Shown here in pieces: positions 23,001 to 34,071 of a DNA stretch of 64,000 nt; the stretch's first letter is position 1, and each line of letters begins with the position of its first letter. Origin of the DNA: Argopecten irradians (taxonomy: Eukaryota > Mollusca > Bivalvia > Pectinida > Pectinidae); NCBI RefSeq assembly GCF_041381155.1, contig NC_091146.1, forward strand, positions 39,092,896-39,156,895, read 5' to 3'. The notes under the pieces were generated by a model that had not been told where the DNA came from, ran no database searches, and was given only the letters and a program-made list of their open reading frames with translations. The position numbers and the translations under genes are program-made.

Positions 23001-24541
23001 CAAAGAAGAAAAACAAGAACTATTAGCAATGTACACACCCAAAAACTTTTCATGGAAAGAGGAAGAAATGACAAAAATTCTAGGTTGTGAATTGCATATT
23101 GGATTCCCACAATGTTGCCACCTTTTCTGGAATTCTATTGAATTGCAGAATAAAAGGGCTGAATTTTTTGAAAATCCTTTTCAATTTTTCAAAGATGCTC
23201 TGTCAAAATTACCAGAACGTTGTGCCATTTTGTTTCTCTTCCTCAATAATGGGGAAATAAAAGTAAATGATTTAGACCCAAATGGGGACAAAGTAGACAA
23301 AACATTGTTAGAACAAGCATTTAGCATTGAATTAGTTGATAGTGAAGATCAAATAAACCTGGGGAATGAGAAAAAACAAGTAGGTTTTGTAAGAAAGAAT
23401 TTAGACAAACTATTAGGGTTTTTGGTAAGGAAGGAGAAACAATGGTCTGGTGAGGAAGTGTACAGATTTGATCATGATTGTATATTTGTCACAGTAGCTC
23501 TGTTGTATGGAAAGAAAACACCTGTTGGCTACATAAAACATTGTCCAAGAAAAGCACTCAGTTATCTAACAACTGTAGAACCATCTACATACATGGTTGT
23601 CATATCACCTGGTCATTACAAGGATTTGTGTGAACGTTTGCTCCGAGAGTTTGAGAGTGTGGAGAGGTATCGTTATCTTACTGTGATTGGCTCTCTAGAT
23701 GTGTGGAAAGATCCTGTATTTGTTGAGATATTTGATAAGTATTTGGATGAGAGAAACAGTTTAATAAACCCAACATATTGAATAAAGCATGTTTGTCTGG
23801 ATCAGTTCAATTAGCTTTGTATCTGTTGAAAAATGGTGTAAAACCTGACGAGGACACAATGTCACATGTGGTGAGAGGAGGGAGTATGGACCTGTACAAT
23901 ACAGTACGACAGTATGGTGTCACTCCTACAGGGAGTGATGTGGTCGGTAGGAATGCCCTACATTGGGCGTGTTGGTTAGAGAGAGAGAATCAATATCGGC
24001 TGATTTGTGTCAGGATTACCCTAACCTCGTACATGGTACTGATATGTTTGGACAAACACCGCTCTATGTGGCGGCGATGAGAGGAAACTGTTCTGTGTTC
24101 CAGACAGTAGAAAAAACTGTACTTAAATGTTTCTGTAGAGTGGAGGATGAACAACACCGATGTCAGATAATGCAGGATTGTTTGGTTCATAGAGATTGTG
24201 TGTGTAGTCAGTACATGTGTCAGTTTGTGGGCTTTCGTTTTGGGGGGACTGTGTTACATGGGAGTTGTGTGTTGGGATATAAGGATTTGTGTGTGTATCT
24301 TTGTAGGTCTTACCCCGCCATGACGGCGTGTAGAGATAGTTGCGGCTGTCATTGTCTACATTATATAGCTGAATATACAACAGATTTAGACTGGTTTATT
24401 GAGTGTGAGAGGTATGTAAGGAAACACATGGAAACATCAAAACAGAAATACGACATTAAAACCATACTGGACGGGAGGGGGGAGATCTGTTTTAGACCAC
24501 GTGAAGATATGGAGGAGAATAGAAAACAACCCTCTGTATGA
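19422..24541 (+). CDS. HEPN-coiled coil-STAND NTPase-ankyrin, NLR-like immune sensor (frame broken)
   Basis: The gene joins a DZIP3-like HEPN domain (19422-20037), a repeat linker (20999-21169), a 10-codon exon (21758-21787) and a large exon from 22538 carrying a STAND-type NTPase and ankyrin-like repeats. The first three junctions are all phase 1, so the exons fit one reading frame. HEPN domains of this kind can act as ribonucleases or dimerisation modules, and the R-x5-H residues are present. STAND NTPases oligomerise on ligand sensing, and ankyrin repeats would be the sensor side. A cytoplasmic innate sensor is inferred from this architecture; no function is shown. The frame shifts near 23775 and at an AG-dinucleotide run at 23978-23988, so the annotated allele would end at 23781 unless these are assembly errors. 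Counting all blocks, the protein would be about 930-940 residues. The stop is at 24539-24541. Confidence 0.75.
20590..20830 (+). repeat. Dispersed repeat within an intron
   Basis: The intron between the HEPN and linker exons holds a dispersed element. GGACCAAGTGAGCTTATGCG is followed by a near repeat (TTGGACCAAGTGAATTAATA), then CCTTCATCCGTCGTCTGTCC, a G-run at about 20778-20788 and a T-run. Such ACCAAGTGAGCT...CCGTCGTCTGTCC segments are common at the ends of mollusc dispersed repeats. The 86-codon frame at 20163-20423 in the same intron shows no domain. Confidence 0.5.
20999..21169 (+). CDS. Exon: four 14-residue repeats, predicted coiled-coil linker
   Basis: The exon is 171 bp (57 codons, phase 1 to phase 1), between TACATGTAG and AAAG|GTAAAA. 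It is built from four copies of a 42-bp unit, translating as EQKSMSARQDSMET, EQKSMSARQDTMEI, EQKSMTARLDTVEN and a diverged QQKRMTANQVSITK. Fourteen residues are two heptads, and the Met/Val positions would make one hydrophobic stripe. A helical coiled-coil spacer between HEPN and NTPase is therefore predicted. Because the unit is a multiple of 3 bp, copy number can change without losing frame. Confidence 0.75.
21758..21787 (+). CDS. Exon: 30-bp linker exon
   Basis: A strong pyrimidine tract and TTTGACAG precede the exon, and ATAG|GTGAGT follows it. It is 30 bp, phase 1 at both ends, and reads EIHPDLKPMI when joined to its neighbours. The reading frame is preserved whether it is included or skipped, so it could be an optional cassette. 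Confidence 0.6.
22538..23781 (+). CDS. Exon: STAND-type P-loop NTPase (nSTAND3-like)
   Basis: With the acceptor ATTAACAG at 22537, the phase-1 frame gives SEWEKKKKFLETKAFDDAQD, the helical lead-in usual for this NTPase. The P-loop follows as GNTGDGKTS (GxxGxGKT), encoded at about 22633-22659. The Walker B segment is LVCIIDDIFGQKD, and a sensor-like strand reads NILLITIRNEIF. These are the features of the nSTAND3 branch. About 250 residues of helical C-terminal sequence follow. An alternative acceptor at 22521 is out of phase with the preceding exon. The frame stops at TGA 23779-23781, but ankyrin-like sequence continues immediately in another frame, so this stop is probably secondary. Confidence 0.8.
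23782..24541 (+). pseudogene. Ankyrin-like C-terminal part, out of frame
   Basis: Just past the stop, a second frame reads NKACLSGSVQLALYLLKNGV and GRNALHWACWLERE. A third frame then reads DMFGQTPLYVAAMRGN and GTVLHGSCVLGYKDLCVYL. The A-L-H-W-A and T-P-L-Y-V-A-A-x-R-G-N patterns are ankyrin repeats. The frame changes occur near 23775 and within the AG run at 23978-23988. No GT-AG intron explains either change. The final frame ends at TGA 24539-24541, after MEENRKQPSV. Calling this strictly a pseudogene is provisional, because both shifts are one-step changes of the kind raw long reads also produce. Confidence 0.6.
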
Positions 24542-24564
24542 CCATCTTGTGGGAGTGTTTTCTA

Positions 24565-24570
24565 AATAAA
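24565..24570 (+). terminator. Polyadenylation signal AATAAA
   Basis: AATAAA lies 24 bases after the stop of the HEPN-STAND-ankyrin gene, consistent with a very short 3' UTR. The surrounding sequence is AT-rich, so chance occurrence is possible, but the position fits. Confidence 0.45.
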
Positions 24571-24599
24571 TATGACATCATTCACACATGTAAGTTTAC

Positions 24600-25420
24600 A
24601 CAAATAATAATCACAAATCATATCAAACAATCATACATAAATTCCAGGATAAAATTAAGTATTTTGCTGAGGACAATCAATCCATTGTAGCGAGTTTATA
24701 GTCCCGATTTCACCGAACGACTTCGAGCTGCGCCACTAGGGGTGTCCTCGAAGACGTCCGAGTAAGGGGCACAAACTAGGACGTTAAGTCAGATCAATCA
24801 AATAAACAGTAACAAAGTATTATGTAAAGTATATACATTAAAAAATAATGAGTAACATTGAATGATAATTTTTTTTCTTCTTTGTACAATATTTGATATG
24901 TTACGTATAAACCAGTCATTAAAACAAAATAAAATACGATGTTTTGATAATTCAGCAGAGTTGTTTTAGGGTTTTATATTTTCGTTTTTTTTTAAGTGGT
25001 AAACATATATATTTTACTTTGGTTCAATAAAAACTTTGTTTTTAAATTACGACTACAATATGAAAGACGATGTGTAAGCTATTAAGAGTTTTTTTAAATC
25101 TTTTTTTGTCTTTGTTGATTGAAATAATTATTTTTTTTTTTGCTTTGGTTATATGAAAAAAAACAAAGAGTAAAAAATCAAGACTTTAAAATTCATTTTG
25201 CTCTCCAACAACAATTTCTCTTCTTTTTAAGACATACATTTAAACAGATAGTCGTTAGCGTTTTTATCAAGTGCAATGAATGTCGGAATCAGATTTTGTT
25301 TGTGATACAAGGGAGGTAACTCGTATAAGTACTTACAGCACTGTATGACGAGAGAAGTCAGAAGGTTTTGAGTAGGTATGGGTAACACAATGCTAGATAT
25401 TACAGAACTATAGTCATTGC
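24600..25420. other. AT-rich sequence, no genes seen
   Basis: Long A and T runs are frequent. A short GC-richer patch at 24690-24790 contains TTCACCGAACGACTTCGAGC and resembles the end of a dispersed element. GGGAGGTAACTC at about 25312 is a motif also found in the putative LTR near 55650. Confidence 0.35.
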
Positions 25421-25424
25421 CTCC

Positions 25425-25505
25425 TCTAGGAATGGAACTCTGGTCCTCTGAGTTGATAATCTGACGCTCGCAATCAACTGACTAAGCTTAAGAAAGTGTC
25501 TCTAT
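25425..25505 (-). repeat. Possible tRNA-derived SINE relic
   Basis: On the minus strand TTAGTCAGTTGATTGCGAGC and AGTTCCATTCC sit at A-box and B-box positions and spacing. The B box has mismatches and the ends do not pair, so it is at best a decayed SINE head. Confidence 0.4.
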
Positions 25506-25607
25506 TCGAGAAGTATATTGCATAGTGTGTATTCACCAGAGTTTCTACATATATATAGCTATAACGTAATGGTGTCATATATTTTGGATGCTCTCTAAAA
25601 TATACGG

Positions 25608-25980
25608 AAACAGATTTTCTCTGCATTACTTTATGGATCTTGGACGCTTTACATATCTAAATGCTGAAAATATTGAGTGTATAATTAGATTTCCTCTGCA
25701 TTACTGTATGAATATTGGACGCATTACATATGTAAATGCTGAATATGTTGAGTGTGTAATTAAATGGTATGTATTCAAAATTACTCGTATGAAAGAGAGA
25801 TCTATAAAATGTATGTATTCTTTATATAACTTTGATACTGAGAGCATATGTTAGATTTGATCTATAAAATGTATGTATTCTTTATATAACTTTGATACTG
25901 AGAGTATATGTTAGATTTGATCTATAAAATATATGTATTCTGAATATGACTTTGGGAGTATATATAAGGTTGTGTCATAT
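25608..25980 (+). repeat. Two small tandem repeats: 76-bp x2 and 60-bp x2.5
   Basis: A 76-bp unit (AGATTTYCTCTGCATTACT to GAGTGTRTAATT) occurs at about 25611 and 25687. A 60-bp unit (GATCTATAAAATGTATGTAT to ATATGTTAGATTT) then occurs at about 25797, 25858 and partly at 25918. The first two 60-bp units are nearly identical. The 88-codon frame at 25588-25854 spans both repeats and is not considered a gene. Confidence 0.8.
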
Positions 25981-26415
25981 TCTTTGACAATTTACCATTC
26001 AATATTTCAATTTCGTTTGTCTTCAGTATTTATTTATGCCAATGGTACACAAACAGCATATATTTAAAGCAAGATCATGACAATCTTATCATTAGCACGT
26101 GCTTTGTACTTTGTATTTAACAGTGTTGTTAATATTGCGTGTATATAAATAAAAATAAACATTCATAATATCATCTTCTTATTTTTTTGGGTCGATCTGA
26201 AATCCAAGATGGTCACCAAGATACCATATCTAATGAATATCCTATATGACAGTCGCAAAGGTATTCGGATGACCGTTTAGGTCCTTGAACCTCTCCTTTA
26301 TGATATGTACGATCTTAAATGAAATTTCATTTCATTTATTTTATCGCCCCAGGTCATATATTTCCCTACATCTGGTTAAAACACAGATATTAATTATCAC
26401 TACGTTTGATAACAG

Positions 26416-26542
26416 GATCTGACAACATCCCATTAGGGGTTACGTTCCGAGGGTGCCCTTTGGAAATGGCCAATCAAATTGCTGCTGCCAGAATCTTGTC
26501 TGGGGACGAACAGTTTGAAAAAGCTGTCAGAATTATTTTCAT
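26416..26542 (+). CDS. Possible orphan exon of unknown function
   Basis: After TGATAACAG, an open segment reads SDNIPLGVTFRGCPLEMANQ, then AAARILSGDEQFEKAVRIIF, and meets CAT|GTACGT, a plausible donor. Composition and codon pattern look protein-like compared with the surrounding sequence. The acceptor is phase 1, the same phase as the introns of the HEPN-STAND gene 1.9 kb upstream on the same strand, so it could be an alternative 3' exon or part of a neighbouring gene. I do not recognise the family. A 40-bp tandem array starts directly after it. Confidence 0.35.
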
Positions 26543-26574
26543 GTACGTAATCATCTCCCCAAAAAGAGCACAAC

Positions 26575-27125
26575 AAAACTCAAAATTACCAATTCTGACA
26601 AGGGCCGCGGTCACCGAGTTAAAAGTTACTAATTCTGACGAGGGCCGTCGTTACCGAGATAACAGTTACCAATTCTGACGAGCGCCGCCGTCACCGAATC
26701 ATAAGTTACCAATTCTTACGAGGGCTGTCGTCACCGAGTTACAAGTTTATAATTCTGACGAGGGCTGCCGTCACCGAGTTACAAGTTTCCAATTCTAATT
26801 AGGGTCTCCGTTACCGAGTTAAAACTTACCAATTCCGACCGAGCGCCGCCGTCACCGAATCATAAGTTACCAATGCTTACGAGGGCTGTCGTCACCGAGT
26901 TTAAAGTTACTTATTCTGATTAGGGCCTCCGTCACCGAGTTAAAAGTTACCAATTCTGACGAGGGCCGTCGTTACCGAGATAACAGTTACCGATTCTGAC
27001 GAGGGCTTACGTCACAGAGTTAAAAGTTACTTATTCTGATTAGGGCCTCCGTCACCGAGTTAAAAGTTACCAATTCTGATGAGGGCCGTCGTTACCGAGT
27101 TAAAAGTTACTAATTCTGATTTATT
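26575..27125 (+). repeat. 40-bp tandem repeat, about 13-14 copies
   Basis: The unit is AGTTACCAATTCTGACGAGG then GCCGYCGTCACCGAGTTAAA. The 40-bp spacing is visible from 26582 onwards. This GC-richer array sits in AT-rich surroundings. Variants alternate between GACGAGGGC and GATTAGGGC, suggesting a higher-order pattern in the middle (about 26880-27080). Confidence 0.92.
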
Positions 27126-30100
27126 TATCTTATTTATCTTTATCTTCTCTTTATTTTTCCATACGGATGGAAATCCCTATTGTTTTTGTTTTGGTTTTTC
27201 TTCTTCTTCTTCTTCTTCTTCTTATTATTATTAGCGATTTCCATCAGGATGGAAATCCCTATTGTTATTGTTCTGTTTTTTCTTATTATTCTTATTATTT
27301 CCACGAAACCTTCTTAACACTTTTTCTCACGAACGAAACAAGGTACGACGCTCAAATTTGGACACGTAATGTAGGTACATGAGTGCTTTTGTACGATAAA
27401 GGTCAAGGTCAAGGTCACAGATGTATAAAACTACTTTTTTTTCGAACGAACTTTAAATGCTCATAACTTCATAACTATACGCTGTACATCGTCCATGTTT
27501 AGTTATTCAGGTAGATCGCGATATTGAACGTTTTTTTTTCATTACATGTTATCAGAGATTATGTCTTAGTCATGATTCGCTAGAGGGTCAAATGAGGTCA
27601 AACAAAGGTCAAATATGAACTTTACCATAGAAATGTTTTGAAGGGCACATATGAAAGAGCATGTTCTCAGGTACATAAAATGACCAAATTTCAAAGTCAT
27701 ATGATTCAAAATGGCGTCCCTGCGCTAGACGTTTCAGCGCTTTTAAACCTGTATGTACAGTATTGATTTTTCAAACCTCTGTTGTATGAACACTTGTCTT
27801 TAAAAGTTATGGATTTTAAAGGGGTTTTATAGAAAAATGGCGGACATATATAGCTCTCCAAATGTGGCAATTTGTGTCATTTCCTTATTTTTTTCCCGTA
27901 ATTTCTGAGCTCGTAGCACCTTTATCATTTATTGTAAGGTGTTGATTGTTTCTAAATATAGACATTAGCACATTCTCTGTACAGAGTTTTAATTTCAAAG
28001 TCATGAATTTGAAAATAGCGGAAATATAGCCCTCTGAATATGGCATTTCGTTCACTTTTAACGTAAATGTTACCGTAATTTATGAAATATCAACAAGAAA
28101 TGTTTTGAATAGGATGTGAAAGAGCATGCCCTAAGACACATAAAATGACCAGTTTCAAGGTCATAAGATTCAAAATGGCGGAGATATAGGACATCAAAAA
28201 TCGAAATTTTAGTTTATATTTGTCCCTGCGCGAGACGTTTCGGCGCCTTCAAACCTGTATGTACAATGTTGATTTTTCATACCTATGTTGTATAAACTTT
28301 TGTCTTCAAAAGTTATGGATTTTAAAGGGGTTTTGTAGAAAAATGGCGGAAATATAGCTCTTCAAATATGTCAATTTGTTCCATTTCCTTATTTTTTTCC
28401 GTAATTTGTGAGATCGTAGAGCCTTTATCATTTAATTTAGGGTGTTGATTTTATGTGAATGTAGACATTGACATATTGCCTGTTCAGGGTTATAATTTCA
28501 AAATCACGAATTAGAAAATGGCCGAAATATAGCCCTATGAATATGGCGTTTCGTTCACTTTTTTAACGTAAATTTTACCGTAATTTAAGAAATTTCTAAA
28601 GAAAGGTCTTGAATCGAATGTGAAAGGGCACGCTCTCAGACACATATATTGACCACTTTCAATGTCGTATGATTCAAAATTGCTGAGGTATAGACCATCA
28701 ATTGTCCTTTCTACATGTAGAAGAGATTACATGATGTGTCCTGTGGCCAAAGGGAGATAATCCATATCTAATGCTAAAACTCTAATTGTACGAGTTATTC
28801 CCACGAGTATTTCCCTATTGGTCCATGATCTTCATAAGAAAAGAAAAATTTTTGCACTTTAAAAAAACCAGAAATTCTAATGTGTTTACCTATTCATTAT
28901 CAAAATTGATATTTTGAACCTAAATCTCAATCTGAATTTCCAAATTCATATCATGGTTATCAAGGAATAATTACCTGTCAGAAAACATTTTTGAAATTCA
29001 TAATTAGCCAGCCAATCAGCGGCAGGGTTAAAATTCTGTCCTGGGCTCAATCTTCGTTACACACGGGCCGTTTTCGAAGGTCTTTTTTTTTTCATTTGGC
29101 TGGTTGTTACCTATACCCAACCTGAATACTTTAATTTCGAGATGTTTTAGGTTCTACATGAACAATGTACATAATCGCCATGTTTGCGTTAATACACGTA
29201 CATGTACATGTGTAGCTACACCGAATGTATGGGAGACCGTTCTTACGTGAACCTAGCTATTAATAGGACGTACATTTAATCAAAGAAAGGTAATGCACAA
29301 ACCCAATAACTGACAGGTCCCAAACCTTTTATGTGTGTGGCAGAGCTGTCACCTGTGACACCGGATGTTTCAGCAAAACCGGTGCTATGTTGGCGAAAAA
29401 AACCCGCAGGTTTTGAAACCACAGAACCAAACAAATTCATATCAAAATTCTTTACAAATTTTACATCTACATGTATTGCCCGACCCACACATTAACCATT
29501 AACTAATGTACCCTGTATATATATCCAATCAGCAGGCTCCGATATATTTACCTCTCTATGAAATCATGTGCCCAAAGGGGGATTCCCCTAAATCTGTTTT
29601 TCGGTTGGACCAGACTGCTACTTTCGTAAGAAACGCTTTCTGATTAATATTGAGTAAGATCGTCCGTTCGTTCAAGCAATCGTCTGTTCGCTAACATTAC
29701 TTATATCATTACATAGGTGGAAATCCCGTGTTTTGATCGCGATCAAATCTAGTTATTATTATTCTTTATTTTTCTTTTTTTTTCTTATTTCCACAAATCT
29801 TGTTAGCAGGATATTTCACGAACGGAATAGGTTACGACGCTCAACTTTGGACACGTTATGAACGTACATAAGATCTTGAAATGTACGTTCGATTTTTTAC
29901 AAAAATGTTCAAGGTCAAGGTCACAGACGTAAAAAACAACTTTTTTCGACCAAACTTTAAACGTTCATAACTTCATAACCGTACGCTGTTCAACGTGTGC
30001 ATTTCGTTATTTAGGTAGATCGCGATATTGAACGTTTTTTTCTTACTACATGTTATCAGAGATTATGTCTAGGTCAAGAGTTCGCTAGAGGGTCAAATGA

Positions 30101-33100
30101 GGTCAAACGAAGGTCAAAAATAAACTTTACCATAGAAATGTTTTGAATGGCGCATATGAAAGAACATGCTCTCAGGCACATAAAATGACCAATTTCAATG
30201 TCATATGATTCAAAATGGCGGAGATATTGGACATTTAAAAATCGAAATTTTAATTTTTATTTGTCCTTGCGCGAGACGTTTCAGCGCCTTTAAACCTGTA
30301 TGTACAGTGTTGATTTTTCATATCTATCTTGTATGAACTTTTCTCTTCACGAGTTATGGATTTTAAAGGGGTTATATAGAAAAATGGCGGAAATATAGCT
30401 CTCCAAATATGGCAATTTGTTCCATTTCCTTTTTTTACCGTAATTTGTGAGCTCGTAGCGCCTTTATCATTTAATGTAGGGTGTTGATCATTTTTTGTAA
30501 ATGTAGACTTTACCATTTATCTGTATCGGGTTTCAATTTCAAATACAAAACACTGAATATGGCGGAAATATAGCCCTCCGAATATGGCGTTTCGTTCAAT
30601 TTTTTTTTAACGAAAATTTTACCGTTATTTATGAAATTTCAAAGAAAATTGTTTTGAATTGGATGTAAAAGAGCAGGCTCTCAGACACATAAAATGACCA
30701 ATTTCAAGGTCATATGATTCAAAATGGCGGAGATATAGGACATCAAAAATCGAAATTTTAGTTTATATTTGTCCCTGCGCGAGACGTTTCAGCGCCTTTA
30801 AACCTGTATACACAATGTAGATTTTTTTCATACCTATGTTGTATAAACTTTTGTCCTCAAAAGTTAAGGATTTTAAAGGGGTTTTTATAGAAAAATAGCG
30901 GAAAAATAGCTCCTCAAACATGTCAATTTTTCCATTTCCTTATTTTTTTTTTCCGTAATTTGTGAGCTCGTAGGGCCTTTATCATTTAATTTAGGGTGTT
31001 GATTTTATGTAAATGTAGACATTGATATATTGTCTGTACAGGGTTATAATTTTAAAATCAGGAATTAGAAAATGGCGGAAATACAGCCCTCCGAATATGG
31101 CGTTTCGTTCACTTTTTTTAACGTAAATTTTACCGTAATTTAAGAAATTTTCCAAGAGAAAGGTCTTGAATCGAATGTAAGATCACAAGATCTTGGTCCA
31201 AGATCTTCACACGAAAAGAAGAATATTTTGCACTTTAAAAAAACCTGAAATTCTAATGTGTTTACCTATTCATTATCAAAATTGATTTTTTGAACCTAAA
31301 TCATCAATCCTGAATTTACCAAATTCATATCATGGTTATCTAGGAATAATTACCTGTCAGAAAAACATTTTTAATTTTGAAATTTCATAAATAAGCCAGC
31401 CAATCAGCGGCCGGGTTAAAATTCTGTCCTGGGCTCAAATCTATCTATACACACGGGCCGTTTCCAAGATCTCTTTTTTCTTTTGGGGCTGGTTGTTACC
31501 TATACCCAACGTGAATACTTTAATTTCGAGATGTTTTAAGTTCTACACGAACAATGTACACAATCGCCATGTTTGCGTTAATACACGTACATGTACATGT
31601 GTAGCTACACCGCATGCATGGGAGGCCGTCTTTACGTGAACCTAGCTATCAATATGGACGTACATTTAATCAAAGAAAGGTAACAATGTAAATTGCACAA
31701 ACCAATAACTGACTGGTTCAAAAACCTATTTTATGAAGTGTGGCAAAGCTGTCACCTGTGACACCCGAATGTTTAAGCAAAACCGGTGCTATGTTGGGTA
31801 AAATACCCGGCAGTTTTGAAACCACAAATAACCAAACAAATATCACATCTAAAATATCTTTACAAATTTTACATGATACATAGTATTGCCCGACCCACAC
31901 ATTAACCATTAATTGATGTACCTTAATCTGAATATATCCGATCAGCAGGCTCCCGATATATTCATCTCTCTATGAAATCTTGATTCCCCTAAATCTGTTT
32001 TTACGGTTGGACCCAGACTACTTTCGTAAGAAAACGCTTTCTGATCAATACTGAATGAGATCGTCCGTCCGTTCAAGAATTCGACTTCAAGCGAAGGAAA
32101 GGCGTATTAAAGCAATCGTCTGTTCGCTAACATTACATTCCTTATATCATTACATAGGTGGAAAATCGCCGTGTTTTGATCGCGATCAAATCTAGTTTCT
32201 CAATTTTTCTTTTATTAGTATTTTTCTTTTTTTTTTCTTATTTCCACAAATCTGTTTTGAACAGCAGAGAGTTTTAAAATACACGAGAAAAAGCAAAATA
32301 AACAGAGTTTAACTGTTATAGATATTAATTTATAGAAGAAATAGTCTATATATGTAAAAAAAAAATTAACTTAGATTTTAAGATATAACTGTACTAATAT
32401 GTTACGTTTGGAATTTTGGAGTTACTTATTTAAAACGGTTATGAATAACATTTTAAGTAATCATATTTATTAAGGGTAAATGTCGAAGGACGATCATTTT
32501 AAAAAAAAACACTTGTATCGTTCGAATGATTTACAAAAGTCAAATGTCAAGTCACAGACGTAAAAAACAACATTTTTTTGGAAAACGAAGTTTAAACGCT
32601 CATAACTTCATTACCGTACGCTGTACATCGTTCACGTTTTGTTATTCAGATAGATCGTGACATTGCGCGTGCTTTTCCATGCCATGTTATCAGAGATTAT
32701 GTCAAGGTCAAGAGTTCGCTACGGGGTCAAACAAAGGTCCAAAAACGAAATTCCACCACAGAAAAGTTTGAAAGTTGGATATGAAAAGGGCATGCCCTTC
32801 AGGAAATATATAATGACAAGTTTTAAGGTCATGAGATCCAAAATGGCGGAGATAACTAGGCCTTTGAAAAAAGGCTATTTTGGCGTTTTTCCCGCCAAAA
32901 AATGTTAAAGGTTTCAGCGCCTTTAATACTTAACACACATGCTCTGAATTTTTGTATAGACATAGCATGGACGAATGTCTACAGAACTTATGCTTTTTTT
33001 ATTGACCTTGACATTCATTCAAGGTCACAGGGTTCAAAAAGCTTTTAAATCTCTAAAACGACTTCTTCTTTATAAATAAGAGGTGTAGAGCGCTGAAATT

Positions 33101-34071
33101 TGGACACGTATGTTACGTTACATGAGTGCTTGAAATGTACGCTCGATTTTCGGAGGATAACGTTCAAGGTCAAGGTCACAGACATAAAAAACTACTTTTT
33201 TCGAACGAACTTTTAAACGCTCCTAATTTCATAACCGTACGCTAACACAACATGTCCGTTTCATATCTCCAGGTAGATCACGACAATTCACGTTTTTTTC
33301 TCATTACATGTTATCATAAAATTATGTCAAGGTCACGAGTTCGCTAGGAGGTCAAATGAGGTCAAACAAAGGTCAAAAAATGAACTTTAACATAGAAATG
33401 TTTTGAAGGGTGCATATGAAAGAACATGCTCTCAGGCACATAAAATGACCAATTTCAAGGTCATGTGATTCAAAATGGCGGAGATATAGGACATCAAAAA
33501 TATAAATTTTAGTTTATATTTGTCCTTGCGCGAGACGTTTCAGCGCCTTTAAACCGGTATGTACAGTCTTGGTTTTTCGTACCTGTGTTGTATACACTTT
33601 TGTTTTGAAAACTTATGAATTTCAAGGGGTTATATAGAAAAATGGCGGAAATATAGCTCTCTGAATATCGTGATTTGTTTCATTTTCTTATTTTTTTCCG
33701 TAATTTGTGAGCTTGTAGGGACCTAATCATTTAATGTAGGGTGTTGGTTTTTTGTAAATGTAGACTTTGGTCTGTTGTCTGTACAGGTTTTTAATTTCAA
33801 AGACATAAATTTGAAAATAGCGGAAATATAACCATCCGAATATGGCGTTTCGTTCATTTTTAACGTAAATTTTACCGTAATTCATTCAAGAAAATTCAAA
33901 GAGAAATGTTTTGAATTGAATGTGAAAGAGCATGCTCTTAGGAACATAAAATGACCAATTTCAAGGTCATATGATTCAAAATGGCGGAGATATAGGACAT
34001 CAATATATCGAAATTTTTAGTTTATTTTTGTCCCTTTTTGCGCGAGACGTTTCAGCGCCTTTAAAACCTGT
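27126..34071 (+). repeat. Repeat family X, array part 1
   Basis: This is non-coding and hierarchically repeated. The left module has TATTTCCACRAA, ACGAACGGAACAAGGTACGA and TCAAGGTCAAGGTCACAG. The middle is built from ~510-bp units, each with three AAAATGGCGGARATATAG boxes roughly 170 bp apart. The right module contains AGCCAGCCAATCAGCGGC and GGTGGAAATCCCGTGTTTTG. Left modules begin near 27290, 29785, 32230 and 33085. Right modules lie at about 29005-29755 and 31395-32215. Small open frames here (29276-29488, 30250-30516, 31718-31909, 32657-32908) are accidental. Confidence 0.85.
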
